Below, piece by piece: positions 63,901-64,000 of a DNA stretch of 64,000 nucleotides. A program made the translations under genes and the position numbers. This DNA comes from Adenanthera pavonina (lineage: Eukaryota > Streptophyta > Magnoliopsida > Fabales > Fabaceae): NCBI GenBank assembly GCA_026686845.1, contig JAIVEN010000016.1:2187501-2251500 (forward strand), written 5' to 3'. A model generated the notes under the pieces. It saw only the letters and a program-made list of their open reading frames with translations. It ran no database searches and was not told where the DNA came from. Within the stretch, counting starts at the first letter, position 1. Every line of letters begins with the position of its first letter.

Positions 63901-64000
63901 ATTTCATTTCCCAGCAAAATAGGTGGAGAGTGTGTGTGTGTGTGTGTGTGAGTGATGATAAATCAAACCCACTAAATTTTGCAAAATTAAACCCATTGAT
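60981..64000. other. Intergenic or intron-like DNA to the window end
   Basis: T-rich sequence with several plausible splice-site words but no exon longer than about 40 codons that I can defend. It may include introns or a non-coding transcript continuing beyond the window. A GT microsatellite lies at 63930-63950. Confidence 0.35.
63930..63950. repeat. (GT)n microsatellite
   Basis: About ten GT units. Confidence 0.9.

Overview
The window is nuclear DNA of a flowering plant, most likely a eudicot. It is AT-rich, its genes are split by short GT-AG introns, it carries many small transposon remnants, and every recognisable gene is a plant family member. All exon models were joined by eye from GT/AG sites, reading-phase agreement and family knowledge. 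I ran no search or alignment program, and species-level identity is not determinable here.

Layout. (a) 1-3.3 kb: two phase-compatible reading segments that may be the last exons of a gene entering from the left, then two Helitron-type 3' ends. (b) 4.5-6.2 kb: an HD-Zip class I transcription factor of the ATHB6/ATHB16 type (294 aa) whose leader holds three chained upstream ORFs. (c) 6.2-23.6 kb: about 17 kb without a supportable gene, with MITEs, microsatellites, a few GC-richer islands and a hAT-like element (20.4-22.7 kb) with near-perfect 8-bp flanking repeats. (d) 23.7-24.1 kb: a small single-exon basic protein with a Cys-His N-terminal motif. (e) 33.7-25.0 kb, minus strand: a 14-exon LMBR1-domain membrane protein of the LMBD2 type (730 aa). 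(f) 34-39 kb: gene-free, with two copies of a Tourist-like MITE. (g) 39.4-40.1 kb: a four-exon histone H3.3 gene. (h) 41.8-45.6 kb: a broken LINE (L1-type) retrotransposon. (i) 46.9-48.9 kb: a WEB-family coiled-coil protein with an internal 39-residue duplication. (j) 49.4-49.75 kb: a third, inverted copy of the Tourist-like MITE. (k) 50.6-54.1 kb: a five-exon LanC-like protein of the GCR2-like/GCL1 kind whose zinc-ligand positions are replaced. (l) 54-64 kb: gene-poor, with a 1.1-kb foldback element built of inverted ~24-bp subrepeats and two local tandem duplications.

The genes are unrelated single loci, as is normal in a plant genome: transcription control (HD-Zip), chromatin (H3.3), membrane or signalling proteins (LMBD2-like, LanC-like) and a coiled-coil scaffold (WEB). 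There is no operon or cluster. The most unusual structures are the foldback element, the upstream-ORF chain, the zinc-less LanC-like protein and the paired Helitron ends. I found no convincing wholly new system.
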